Shown: one piece after another, positions 44,262 through 55,002 of the stretch
How positions within the stretch are numbered: the first letter of the stretch is position 1
Layout: each line of letters starts with the position of its first letter
Source of the DNA: Jacaranda mimosifolia
Lineage: Eukaryota; Streptophyta; Magnoliopsida; Lamiales; Bignoniaceae
Direction of reading: 5' to 3'
NCBI GenBank assembly: GCA_018894105.1
Contig: CM032131.1
Location: 4,366,501-4,430,500, forward strand
Length of the DNA stretch: 64,000 nt
Program-made: the position numbers and the translations under genes
The notes under the pieces: generated by a model
What the model was told of the DNA's origin: nothing
The model's input: only the letters and a program-made list of their open reading frames with translations
The model's database searches: none

Positions 44262-45053
44262 CTTTATGCTAATGATCGAAGTCCTCCCACAGAGTCTGGG
44301 CCCCACATCAGGTTCGGGTCTATATCATCATCATCGTCCTCGTCCTCAATCACTAACAATGCTACCATTGGGGGTTCAGGAATAGGATCTGCATCCGCGA
44401 TCTCCTCAACTTCCTCTGGATCTTCATCGGCATTCTCTTCTAGGTTTTCTTTCAGATCCTCATAGCATCCTCATCTAGGTTCTTTTCCTGATCCTTCTCA
44501 GCATTCTCATCTAGGTTTTCTTTTGGATCCTCTTTGATCTGTGCTTTCTGTGCACGCCCGAGCTTTGGGGCTAAATGAATCTCGAAGGTCCTACTTCGAC
44601 ATCAATCCCTATGCCGACTCCTATGACTTGGTCGATTGACCTACCATAATAGCCTATCATCTGGCTTATCTCGTCCATTATGAGGTAGGGTACCTCTACA
44701 GTCCTCCAGTAATCTGCCTCTAACTCTGGGAATGTAGCCTCCACTTGCTCCCTTATGGTATAGAGTCTTTGTACCGGTATCTCTGCCCTACTAATCCACA
44801 CATATTCTCGTTCCACATCCCCCATGAGTCGATCCATGAGATAATCCCTAGCTCCTATCATTGACCTCAGTTGGTACACCTCTGCTCGATCACGTATAAG
44901 TGTCTCACGCTGGTCATTTATCTTGTCTTCCAGTAATTGACACAACTTCAACAATCTTGCCTTTTCCTCCTTTAAGAATCTGATCATAAGATCTGAAGGT
45001 TCCTTGTTTGGCCACTCTATAGGCTCCTTCCCTTTGTTGCAGTCATCAGCCAT
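44262..45053 (-). CDS. Pre-gag ORF of RT-2 (160 codons, coiled coil; acidic tail beyond)
   Basis: Between the PBS and gag lies an uninterrupted 160-codon ORF (45053-44571, starting MADDCNKGKEPIEWPNKEP). Residues about 25-70 are heptad-like and charged (RFLKEEKARLLKLCQLLEDK), suggesting a coiled coil; a second half (EYVWISRAEIPVQRL, ATFPELEADYW) is mixed. After its stop, the DNA to 44262 encodes in other frames a very acidic repeated tail (KENLDENAEKDQEKNLDEDA, ADEDPEEVEEIADADP, EDEDDDDDID), so the original product may have been about 260 residues. No known domain is recognised. RT-1 has no counterpart. It stands out because gag and pol of the same copy are full of stops. It could be an accessory protein of the element or a captured fragment. 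The strict ORF ends at 44571. Confidence 0.6.
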
Positions 45054-45245
45054 CCTGCTACAATCGAAAAATCACAAAAATCTATTTCGTTAGTATCACA
45101 CAATAAAATCTATATCCTAGTTTCCTGGGTCATATAAGAATCCATAAATACTTAAACACTTAAAGTCCACAACCTAAGTAATCCAAACAATCAAGCTAGC
45201 TATGAATCCCGTTACTGTTCAACACCTAGGTCATCACTACCCTAG

Positions 45246-45257
45246 GCTCTGATACCA
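45246..45257 (-). promoter_or_regulatory. RT-2 primer-binding site (tRNA-iMet type)
   Basis: The sense strand TGGTATCAGAGC lies four bases inside the 5' LTR boundary (45262), followed by CTAGG as in RT-1. Confidence 0.93.
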
Positions 45258-45999
45258 CCATTGTAGCGCCCCCACTTAGGATAGCACCTAAACTGAAGCG
45301 CCATTCTAATTCACACTTAAATCTCATACATAATTCAAACAATGTGCCCATCAGATTTTTTTTTCAAAATCATCAAAGATAGCAACAAGCTTTAACCTAG
45401 CAAATTTTAACAAAAGTACAAATTTCATACCATCACAACTCTATCTATCATTCATCATTTCATACCTACTACAAACCATAAGTTCAAGTTTGACATCCTA
45501 TAACATCTCCAAGTTTCCACCAAACATAAAAGTGATTCCTACACATATTTAAGCACATATTCTATTACAAAACATATTTACATCTTTCCAAGCCCAAAGT
45601 ACGAGATCATCATCAAAAACTGTCCAAGAAAGTCAAGAGATATAGGGGCAGAGGGTAAGTCCAAAGACTTGGTGAGGGATAACTTAAGAATAACAAAAGA
45701 GATCTATCGAGGAAAGTTCAACTCGACAGATCATCGTTCAAACATACAGAACATGATAGAGTTAGAATCAGACATTAACAAAAACAAAACAGGAGACTCT
45801 CATACTTTATTGCTCCAAGATAGATCTTAGACAGACATAATTTAGATAGGCAAAACAAACCCAAAGTATATGCATTCCAAGAAAAGACTACAAACATGCA
45901 TTGCAGAATCACCTTATTCCAATTAGATAATCAGTTTACTTAAGCATAACAGCTTGATACATGGCGGATGCCCATACGAACTTGTGTAGTGCACAACAA

Positions 46000-46235
46000 A
46001 TGCCTAGGGGAAACCCCTAGCGCACCGCTAATATCTAGGGGAAAGTCCTTAGCATACTGCCAACACTGAGGGGAAAGTCCCTAGCATATCGTTGACACCA
46101 AGCGAAAGCCCCTAGTGTGCCCCACATATCGAAATATTTCGCCCGGATCGGCCCTTGGTCCACATTTTCTCCACACATATGATAGAATTCACAACTGTTT
46201 GTGCAGATGCCCAGGGGAAAGTCCCTAGCGCACCG
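46000..46235. repeat. Stem-loop array in RT-2 5' LTR
   Basis: Units: TGCCTAGGGGAAACCCCTAGCG (7-bp perfect stem, AAA loop), ATCTAGGGGAAAGTCCTTAGC, TGAGGGGAAAGTCCCTAGC, AAGCGAAAGCCCCTAG, and a further CCCAGGGGAAAGTCCCTAGCG at about 46209. The unit length is about 35-40 bp. The stem differs from the RT-1 stem (CTAAGC/GCTTAG) but occupies the same place and keeps the CCTA...TAGCG frame. Confidence 0.72.
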
Positions 46236-47298
46236 CCGGTTCTAAAATAAAACAGTACGGAGCAGAACAGAACAAAATAGAAATGCTGTCAAGGCAACAT
46301 GATAGCAATAAATAGATTCAGATAAGCCAACATAGCTAACGAAAGTTGAACAGATAAGAAAATATGCCAGCAAGGCAACAGAGAACAATATAGATTGGTA
46401 CAGATACGAGACAAATGGACAGACAATTGAGATACAGACAACATATAAGGTTCTGGGCGCCAGAATAGATAGAAACAAAATCGATATCAAAGATAACCCT
46501 GACATGGGTGTTCAAATCAGATAACGAAAAAAAAAATCAAAATTGATATCAAGAGATAACCCTCACAGGGGTATTCAAATCAGATAACATATAACAAATC
46601 AGAATTCCATCACATTTCAGATTTCAAACAAACAGAGTATGGTACAGAAATAGAAAACACACACAGGGGCTTATCACAAATAACAGATAGATAGAAAAGG
46701 CGCCAGATTGGCAGACCCTCACGTCTTGTAGTTTTAGCAAAACAACCACAGCCCGCAATCTACTGATCGATAGGACCCATTTCTTCGTCACCTAGTCAAA
46801 AGAATATTTTCATAGTTAAAATTCTCATTCAACTCTAATAGCCTTCTAGAATTGCATCGTAAGTATTCTAACATCATTAATTTATTGATCAACACGATGA
46901 TATAGGTTCAATAGGTAGTATCTACACAAAGTACTCCAATAAAGTAACTATTCTAGAATTAGCCACGATGGTCTATATCGGTTCCAAAATAGCATGATAT
47001 CTCATTCTTAATTATAAGGTTATTATCATATCATCATCCTAATCCACATAACATAGCCCAATCCTTACATAAATAATCCTAATCAATGCCACTTAGTCTT
47101 ATATTACATAATCCTTAATTAGGTTAATCACTTAGTACCAATATTAACTCCAAATTTTGGCATTTAGCAAGATATGTCCGGGCCCAAAAATTAAATATTC
47201 TCCTTGCATGGGAATCATTCACACTTCTATATATATGTCAATTATCCATATCATTATTCTTGGCATGAAATACAAGGTTTCCAAAGGTAGGGTACACT

Positions 47299-47329
47299 AT
47301 ATACATATATACACACACGTATATATATC
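47299..47329 (-). promoter_or_regulatory. TATA-like tract of RT-2 5' LTR
   Basis: ATATACATATATACACACACG and then TATATATATC lie between the U3 block and the transcribed-leader-like part. Its position is conserved in all related LTRs seen here. Confidence 0.4.
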
Positions 47330-47385
47330 AAGGTATAACCAACTAAATCAAAGTTTTGCCACTAGAGTTTCCAAATCACAAACCG

Positions 47386-47685
47386 ATGACACGGGTGCAT
47401 TCATTGCATCAAGGAGGTAAAACTGCCTCTTCATTGCCGCTACGCCGCCGCCGGAGTAACCTGAAGTCACCACCAAAATGCTCATCTCGAATTCCTGAGT
47501 CCAAAGCTACTATCAGTTTCCAGTTCTGCAGCCCAAATCACCTTCAATCGAGGTCAACAACTTCCAAATGGGTCTCTTACCACCATGCTCCGATCACTTT
47601 TTTTTATTGCCGCCACCGCGCCAATCACTCAAGCAAGGCTGTTTTCAGCTTCTCCATGCCGAGAGCTTCCAATATCTCTGCCTAG
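47386..47685 (+). other. LTR-antisense open frame, copy in RT-2 5' LTR
   Basis: An ATG at 47386 opens about 100 codons (MTRVHSLHQGGK, FSFSMPRASNISA) on the strand opposite to the RT-2 genes. It starts about 60 bases from the TATA-like tract. It aligns residue for residue with the frames at 38388 and 52930. Confidence 0.3.
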
Positions 47686-48243
47686 AATCAAGTTTTGGTT
47701 GTGGCTTCGCCGTGCCTGTCAAGGTCCGCCGCTGCCAGTTTGTGGTGACCCGCTGCCCGTTCAACCGTGCATGTGGTGTGTGAATGTAGCCAGAGGTGTG
47801 GGGAGCATTTTAATCGGAGTGGTTTGGGGAAAAACAGCCACCGGAGGGAGATTGTCGGTGGTGGTTGTGGTTAGTCGTGGGTGAAGGGGGATTCAAATGA
47901 AATTTTACCATTTTTATAATTTTTTTTAATTTTTACATTTACCCCAAAGGTTTTCATATAACCCCAATTGAGTCCTTGAAATCTTTGAAAAATACAGCTT
48001 TGACCCCGTTGACCAAAGTTCTTTCATGCAAACCCCAACATTTTCAAAAAATGCTCAATCAGGTTTTGATAAATTTTGGAGTAACCCCATACTTTTAATA
48101 TTTCTAAAAATTGAAGTTTTCTTGTTAACAAGTTGACCCCCAAAATTTAATAAAATAATAAATTAGCAATTATGACATAAGATTCATGAAATTTAAATAT
48201 TAAAATTAAATTCTATAAATCATGAAATTTTCGGGGTGTTACA

Positions 48244-49019
48244 TATTGTACTTTTTGATAAGTTTAATTTGACAAGTTGTTGATAGAATGGACAACTCTT
48301 CATTTATTAATTGTCATATATTTTTTAATCATTTGAAGATATGGAGATATAAATAATATTTTAAACTATATATATTTCATTATCATGGACTAAGTCGATG
48401 ATACTTTTAGCTTTTTTTTTATTATAAAAATTGAGATGCGCATCATTATTCTTATTTTTATTATTTATTATTTATATTTTTATAATAATTTTTATAATAT
48501 TACTAAAAATATATGAATAAAATATATAATTAAATAAAAGGTAGGAATCAAATAAGTTGGAATATAATATCAAATGTTTACAAAGTGATAATTTTTTTTC
48601 TCTTAAATATAAAAGTATTTTGTTAAAATTTTGAGTAATATATGTTTATTCCCGATGAATTGGGATTAGCTAAACCTATGGAGGAAGGAGGGAATGGCCA
48701 AACCCATCATTTTGAAAATGGGAATTCCGACAGGAATGGACATTAGCATCTCTGAATTATACCAATTATGGGTTTGGAAATAGACTTGAGAATACTCATT
48801 CTATTCCCACCTCACTCATGCATACCCATCATACCATAAGAATTTAGTTTAATACCAATCTTGATAAGTCAAAAAAGTTTATAATCCAAAAAGTAAGATA
48901 TTTGTATTTATGCAATGTCTTCCTACTCTTTCAAGTCTTACTAATTGCCTTTTCTTTTCCCATAATTTGATTCAATGTCACATCGAGATCCAATCCAATC
49001 TTTTGGTTTGTAACTTTTA
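48244..49019. other. AT-rich flank; start of diverged tandem repeats
   Basis: No gene. The part from about 48840 (CCAATCTTGATAAGTCAAAAAAGTTTATAATCC) is a diverged copy of repeats found at 49420-49760 and 49860-50290. Confidence 0.4.
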
Positions 49020-49127
49020 GGGAGTGTTTGGTTTGTTTTGGAAAACATAACCAAAGATATCCCTATTTTTCCTCCAAAACGTGCATTCTTCAATATATAC
49101 ATATATATATTATATATATACATAATA

Positions 49128-49162
<35 letters not shown>

Positions 49163-49345
49163 CAAATAAAGAAATCACTCAATTCCATTTTTACTCTCAA
49201 AACCCAATAAAAAACATTACTTTGGCTGCTACAATAAAAAATGTTTCCCCCAAAATATAAAAAATATAGCAAAAAATAACTTTTACATTTTTCAATAATT
49301 CATTCTCCCAAAACATATAATAAAATCAAACAAAAAATATAACCC
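49020..49345 (+). mobile_element. MITE, uninterrupted copy (GGGAGTGTTTGGTT type)
   Basis: The left end is GGGAGTGTTTGGTTTG; the right end is degraded (TCAAACAAAAAATATAACCC). It contains a (TTA)n tract and is the empty-site reference for the MITE interrupted by the CACTA element. Related copies lie at 27937-28115 plus 37263-37402, and 11930-12262. It is non-coding. Confidence 0.75.
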
Positions 49346-50410
49346 TTGTAACTGCAAGATTACTTAGTGTGACCGTATTAAATAATGATAAATGTACGTA
49401 ATACTCATGTTTTGCATATATATAGTAAAAAGTATAAAATATAAGGAAAAGTAATTTCAACTTGTGCTGAACTCAACTTTTAGAGTTAAAGAAATTCTTT
49501 TTTATTCATGAGATATCTACATTTAAAGTTAAGTTCAAGATCAATCTTGACTGACAGCTTAAAAAGATTACAATCCAAAAGGCAAAAGATGCGTATCTTA
49601 ATATAATGACTTCTTACAAATCTTTATATAGTTATTATATTCATTATCATTTCTTTTCCTATTAAATTTTTTATTTTTTGAAATCCTTTCCTCAAATTTC
49701 AATCGCAACCTTCATAGCTGCAATCAAGATCACTTGATGCGACCACATTTATTCGATCACTTGATAGCTGTAAGTGTACTAGTCATATATGGACAAGTTA
49801 TGTGTTGTATATATGCTCATGTATATATGAAGTTCCATATATACATATATATTTAAAAACTTATAGATACACTTAAAAAGTTCAAAGTATAAGAAACGTG
49901 AATTTGAATTTGTGCAAAACTCAACCTTAGAGTTGGAAAGGAAATATGTTTTTTATGCTTGAGATGTCTACATTAAAAGTTTAGTTCATGATCAATCCTG
50001 ATCACTTAAAAAAGTTTTAGAGTCTATAAGGGAAAAGAAGTATATTTCTTAGATGTCTACCTATTCTTTAAAGTCTTTAGAACCTATAAATTTTAACTTT
50101 CTAGAAGCCTTTTCCCAAAATTCCAACCGCAATCTTCATAAGTGCAATGCAAACTCACTCAATGTACATCCAGTTCATCATCAGATAAATTTAAATATAG
50201 TAGCTAGTCATGCGTGGACAAGTCACGTCCATATATTACACTCGTGCACATTCCCTATCGCCATTCTCAACTTAGGCTCAAACTTTTTTAGGTACATTTA
50301 ACAATTATTTTGAAAATACATAATCATAGTTGAGAGTCTTCGATAATTTCCTTTTCGATATAATCTATAATGATGAATATACAACATAAATATTGTGTTT
50401 TAAAACATAC
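49346..50410 (+). repeat. Diverged tandem repeats, period about 440 bp
   Basis: Two blocks (about 49440-49760 and 49875-50200) share, in order, TTGTGC(T/A)(G/A)AACTCAAC, a GAGAT(A/G)TCTACATT segment, a GTTCA(A/T)GATCAATC segment and CAA(C/T)CTTCATA. A third, more decayed block lies at 48840-49016 and was interrupted by the MITE. No ORF is supported. Confidence 0.55.
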
Positions 50411-50661
50411 ACGTGTCATGAGAAAATAGATTAACATTGCTAACAAAATGTCAACTCACAGTGTCAACTATCACTATTGCAAGTACTATTAGATAAAAAT
50501 AATTAAACACAATTCTTATTATGACTAAACAATAAAAATTATGATTGTAACAAAATAGAAATTATGATCATAAATAAATGTGTGTGTGTGTGTGTATATC
50601 ATTAATGAAAATATTTAATATTGTCTGTTGACTGTCACTAATATTATTTTTTATTGTAGTG
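50411..50661. mobile_element. Possible small CACTA-type derivative
   Basis: The right end TTATTGTAGTG (to about 50661) and the left region ATGAGAAAATAGATTAAC resemble CACTACAAGAAAATAG-type termini, and GTCAACT / AGTGTCAACTATCACTA motifs lie inside both ends. The left CACTA is not intact, so this is tentative. Confidence 0.3.
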
Positions 50662-50670
50662 ATATGTTGA

Positions 50671-50858
50671 TGGCCAATTTTTTCTAATAACGTATTACGA
50701 TTTTTTGAAGTTATGATCCAATTAAGTGTTCATATTTGAATGTGAATTTAATTTTTTAATGGAATGGCCAATTTTTTCTAATAACGTATTACGATTTTTT
50801 GAAGTTATGATCCAATTAAGTGTTCATATTTGAATGTGAATTTAATTTTTTAATGGAA
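50671..50858 (+). repeat. Perfect tandem duplication, 94-bp period
   Basis: The unit starting TGGCCAATTTTTTCTAATAACG occurs at 50671 and at 50765 with no differences that I can see over 94 bases, so it is very recent or maintained by conversion. It is non-coding. Confidence 0.92.
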
Positions 50859-52035
50859 TGGGAACCCTCGCTTGCGTGGGAGGACTTTCAACTCATTTTC
50901 CTAATTGACAGACAAGAATAATTATGATTCTTCTCTTCTAGATAAGACTTGTGTAAGAAAATAATATATATCTATATATATTCCTAGAATGGTCTTCTAA
51001 CCTCTTTTTGGGAGTATTATCAAGAGAATCTATAAGTTTGAGGTGCATATGATGTGTTTGTGGCTCCATAATAGTTATTTATTGGACAAAGAAATATTCA
51101 ATAATTATACTCAAACTTGACTTAGAAGTGGATGATTAATTTCCATTATAGATAGATATGTTCAACCCACTTATTATTTCAAACATCATCAATAGTTGTG
51201 ATTTTGAGGGCATGAACAACTCCACCATGATACAGTGTTCGTAGACACATTTGTACTAAAATCAAGTCTATCAAAACTTTTACCTCTGCAAAGTATTAAG
51301 ATTTTCTGTGGAATTGCTGGAAATTATTCTAAAAATAATCCCAAAATTAAATGTAACGAAAAAATATATGTTGCAAGAATATGTATGAGTTAATTAATCC
51401 CAAAATATTTTTCTCTTTTTTTTTTAGATAGAATTTTTTGTCTTCAAAAAAATAAAATATGTCCTTTATTTCTATTTGATGAGTCCGAAGATATCCATTA
51501 TGTGGCACTTCAAGTATGTTTCCATTGAGTTCTAATTTGAGGCTTGCGAAGGGACCTTAGGAAAAAAATAATTTTAGCTCCAAATAAGTCCAGTTGAATT
51601 ATTATCACATGATATAATTTTATCAGTGTCTGACAATATTTAATTTTACTAAATAAATATTCTTTCACTTTAAAATTAATTAAATTTTTGGAGAGTTTAC
51701 TTTTTTCAAAAATTTTACAAGTCACCTCTCTATGAATATATGGGAGAAATAAAACCTAACCATTATCATTTTATTTTTGGCATCGTAAAACTCCTAATTT
51801 TCCTTTGTCAAATAGCTCACATGAAAATCACATCACATTTCATGCAACCACATAACTTATCAAGTAATCTGACCGCCGAGGACCTTCACTTTTTGGACAT
51901 CAAAGTTATAATTTACACTACAAAATTTTTAGAATTTAGAGTTGATGCATGTTAATTGTTCGTTTTTATGGTAGTTTAAAAAAAAATAATTTAAGTGGTT
52001 ATGTCCAATGCTCCGACATTATAGGTCTATACAAT
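50859..52035. other. AT-rich spacer, nothing recognised
   Basis: No supported gene. 71-codon frames at 51510-51725 and 51740-51955 have no recognisable domain. Confidence 0.35.
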
Positions 52036-52621
52036 TGTAACACCCCAAAATTTTCATGATTTATAAAATTTAATTTTAATATTTGAATTTCATGACTCTT
52101 ATGTAATAATTGCTAATTTATTATTTTATTAAATTTTAGGGGTCAACTTGTTAACAAGAAAACTTCAATTTTTGAAAATATTAAAAGTATGGGGTCAATC
52201 CGGAATTTATCAAGACCTGATTGAGCACTTTTTGAAAACGTTGGGGTTTGCATGGAAGAACTTTGGTCAACAGGGTTAAACCTGTATTTTTCAAATATTT
52301 CAAGGACTCAATTGGGGTTATTTGAAAACCTTTGGGATAAATCTGAAAATCAGAAAAAATTATTTTATAAAAATGGTAAAATTTCATTTGAATCCCCCAT
52401 TTCTTCTTCCTTCTTCACCCGCGACCAACCACAACCACCACCGGCGATCTCCATCCGGCGGCTGTTTTTTCCCAAACCACTTCGATTAAAATGCTCCCCA
52501 CACCTCCGGCTACACTCGCACACCACATGCACGGTTGAACGGGCGGTGGGTCACCAGAAACTGGAAGCTGAAAACTGGCAGCGGCGGACCTTGATGGGCA
52601 TGGTGGAGCCACAACCAAAAC

Positions 52622-52930
52622 TTAATTTTGGGCAGAGAAACTGGAAGCTCTCGGTGTGGAGAAGCTTAAAATAGCCTTGCATGAGTGATTGGTGTAGCGG
52701 TGGCAAGGAAAAATGGTGATCAGAGCGCGGTGGCGAGAGACCCATTTGGAAGCTATTGAGCTCGACTGAAGGTGATCTGGGCTGCGGAATTGGAAACTAA
52801 TAGTAGCATTGGACTCAGGAGCTCGAGAAAAGCATTTTGGGGGTGACTTCGGGTTATTCTGGTGGCGGCGGTGCAGCGGCAGTGGAGAGCCAATTTTAAC
52901 TCCTTGACGCGATGAACGCACCCGTGTCAT
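52622..52930 (-). other. LTR-antisense open frame, copy in solo LTR S1
   Basis: An ATG at 52930 opens about 100 codons (MTRVRSSRQGVK, ILSFSTPRASSFSAQN), antisense to the LTR. Same frame as in RT-2; see 38388 and 47386. No domain recognised. Confidence 0.3.
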
Positions 52931-54075
52931 CGGTTTGTGGTTTTGGAACTCTGGTGGCAAAAATTAGATTTAGTTGGTTGTATCTTGATATATATATATA
53001 TGTATATGTATATAGTGTACCTTACCTTTGGAAACCTTGTATTTCATGCCAAGAATAATGATATGGATAATTGACATATATATAGAGGTGTGCATGATTC
53101 CCATGCAAGGAGAATATTTAATTTTTGGGCTCGGACATATCTTGCTAAATGCCAAAATTTTGGATTTAATATTGGTACTAAGTGACTAACCTAATTAAGG
53201 ATTATGTAATATGAGACTAAGTGGCATTGATTAGGATTATTTATGTAAGGATTGGGCTATGTTATGTGGATTAGGATGATGATATGATAATGATCTTGTA
53301 ATTAAGAATGAGATATCGTGCTATTTTGGAACCGATACAGACCATTGTGGCTAATTCTAGAATAATTAATTTATTGGAGTACTTTGTGTAGATACTACCT
53401 ATTGAACCTATATCATCGTGTTGATCAATAAGTTAGTAATGTTACAATGCTTATGATGCAATTCTAGGGCTATTAGAGTTGAACGAGAATTTTGACTATG
53501 GAAATATTCTTTTGACTAGGTAACGAAGAAGTGGGTCCTATCGATCAGTAGATTGCGGGCTGCAGTTGTTTTGCTGAAACTACAAGAGACGAGGGTCTAC
53601 CAATCTAGCACCTTTTCTATCTATCTATCTATCTATCTATCTATTATTTGTGATAAGCCCCTATGTGGGTTTTCTGTTTCTATACCGTACTCTGTTTGTT
53701 TGAAATCTGAAATATGTTGGAATTCTGATTTGTTATTTGTTATCTGATTTGAACACCCCTGTAAAGGTTATCTCTTGATATCAATTCTGATTTGTTATCC
53801 GTTATCTTATTTGAACACCCATGTGAGGGTTATCTTTGATATCAATTTTGTTTTTGTCTATTCTGGTGCCCAGAACCTTATCTATTATCTGTATCTCAGT
53901 TGTCTGTCTGTCTATCTCGTATCTATATCGATCTGTATCATTCTCTGTTGCCTTGCTGGCATATTTGCTTATCTGTTCAGCGTTAGATGTCCATGTTAGC
54001 TTATCTGAATCTGTTTATTGCTATCATGTTGCCTTGGCGGCATTTCTGTTTTGTTTTGTTCTGTACTGTTTTATT

Positions 54076-54265
54076 TTAGAACCGGCGGTGTGCTAGGGAC
54101 TTTTCCATGGGCTTCTACACAAATGATTGTGAATTCTATCATATGTACGGAGAAAATATGGGCCAAGGGTTGATCCGAGCAAAATATTTGGTTATGTGGG
54201 GGCACGCTGGGGACTTTCCCTTAGGGTTTAGCAGTGCGCTAGGGGCTTCCCCTAGGCATCTGCAA
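54076..54265. repeat. Stem-loop array in solo LTR S1
   Basis: GTGCTAGGGACTTTTCCATGGG, ACGCTGGGGACTTTCCCTTAGG and GCGCTAGGGGCTTCCCCTAGGC are spaced unevenly. The last has a perfect 7-bp stem CTAGGGG/CCCCTAG. It occupies the position of the RT-2 array. Confidence 0.68.
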
Positions 54266-55002
54266 TGCACTATACAAGTTCATATGGGCATCCGCCATGT
54301 ACCAAGCTGTTACGCTTAGGTAAACTGATTGTCTGACTGGAATAAGGTGATTTTTCAATACATGTTTGTAGCTTTTCTTGGAATGCAAATGCTTTGGGTT
54401 TGTTTTGCTTGTCTGAAATCTGCCTGTTTGAAATCTATCTTGGAGCAATAAGACATGAGAGTTTTTTGTTTTGTTATTGTTACTGTCTAATTTTGAATCT
54501 ATCATGTTCTGCATGTTTAAACGATGATCTGTTGAGTTGAACTTTCCTCGATAGATCTCTTTTGTTATTCTTAAGTTATCCCTCACTAAGCCTTTGGACT
54601 TACCCCCCCCCCCTCCGCCGCCAATATCTCTTGACTTTCTCAAACAGGTTTTGATGATCATCTCGTACTTCAGGCTTGGAAGGATGTAAATATGTTTTGT
54701 ATAGAATATGTGCTTAAATATGTGTAGGAATCACTTTTTATGTTTGGTGGAAACTTGGAGATGTTATGGGATGTCAAACTTGAACTTATGGTTTGTAGTA
54801 GGTATGAAACGATGAATGATGAACTTGTGATGGTATGAAATTTGTACCTTTGTTAAGATTTACTAGGTTAAAGCTTGTTGCTATCTTTGATGATTTTGAA
54901 AAAAAAATTCTAATAGGCCTATTGTTTGAATTATGTATGAGATTTAAGTCTGAATCAGAGTGGTGCTTCAGCTTAAGTGCTATCCTTAGTAGGGGCGCTA
55001 CA

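Larger units (their letters stand above)
37403..48243 (-). mobile_element. RT-2: Ty3/gypsy chromovirus-type LTR retrotransposon
   Basis: Sense is the minus strand: 5' LTR (45262-48243), PBS, a pre-gag ORF, gag with two zinc knuckles, protease, reverse transcriptase, RNase H, integrase, chromodomain, PPT and 3' LTR (37403-39229). The gene order RT-RH-IN and the chromodomain place it among Ty3/gypsy chromoviruses; the ~3-kb LTRs and iMet PBS fit the Tekay/Del lineage (inference). The reading frames hold many stops and some frameshifts, so it is not autonomous. The 3' LTR has lost its outer part of about 1.15 kb and abuts the MITE/CACTA complex, so no target duplication can be checked. The two LTRs differ at about one base in ten in the part compared by eye, implying an old insertion. 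Confidence 0.93.
45262..48243 (-). repeat. RT-2 5' LTR (full length, 2982 bp)
   Basis: It runs from TGTAGCGCCCCC (45262) to GGGGTGTTACA (48243). In sense order: U3 with a GC-richer block (about 47940-47390), the TATA-like tract (47299-47329), CCCTCACAGGGG-type small palindromes near 46496, 46557 and 46660, the stem-loop array (46000-46125 and 46206-46235) and the LTR end next to the PBS. It closely matches the inverted solo LTR 52036-55002 in length and content. Confidence 0.93.
52036..55002 (+). mobile_element. Solo LTR S1 of the RT-2 family, inverted relative to RT-2
   Basis: It runs from TGTAACACCCC (52036) to GGGGCGCTACA (55002), 2967 bp, and matches the reverse complement of 45262-48243 over its length. 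CAAT directly precedes and follows it, 4 of the expected 5 bases of a target duplication. No internal region is present, so it arose by recombination between the two LTRs of a full element. It holds a TATA-like tract (52987-53016), a (CTAT)n microsatellite (53621-53644) and the stem-loop array (54076-54265). Confidence 0.9.

Noticed and set aside
53775..54096. Hydrophobic frames in S1 and RT-2 LTRs (also 46242-46505) that look like membrane proteins
   Set aside because: They come from the repetitive ATCTGTT/GATAAC-rich LTR leader and its small palindromes; the same region in RT-1 is not open, and no family resemblance is seen.
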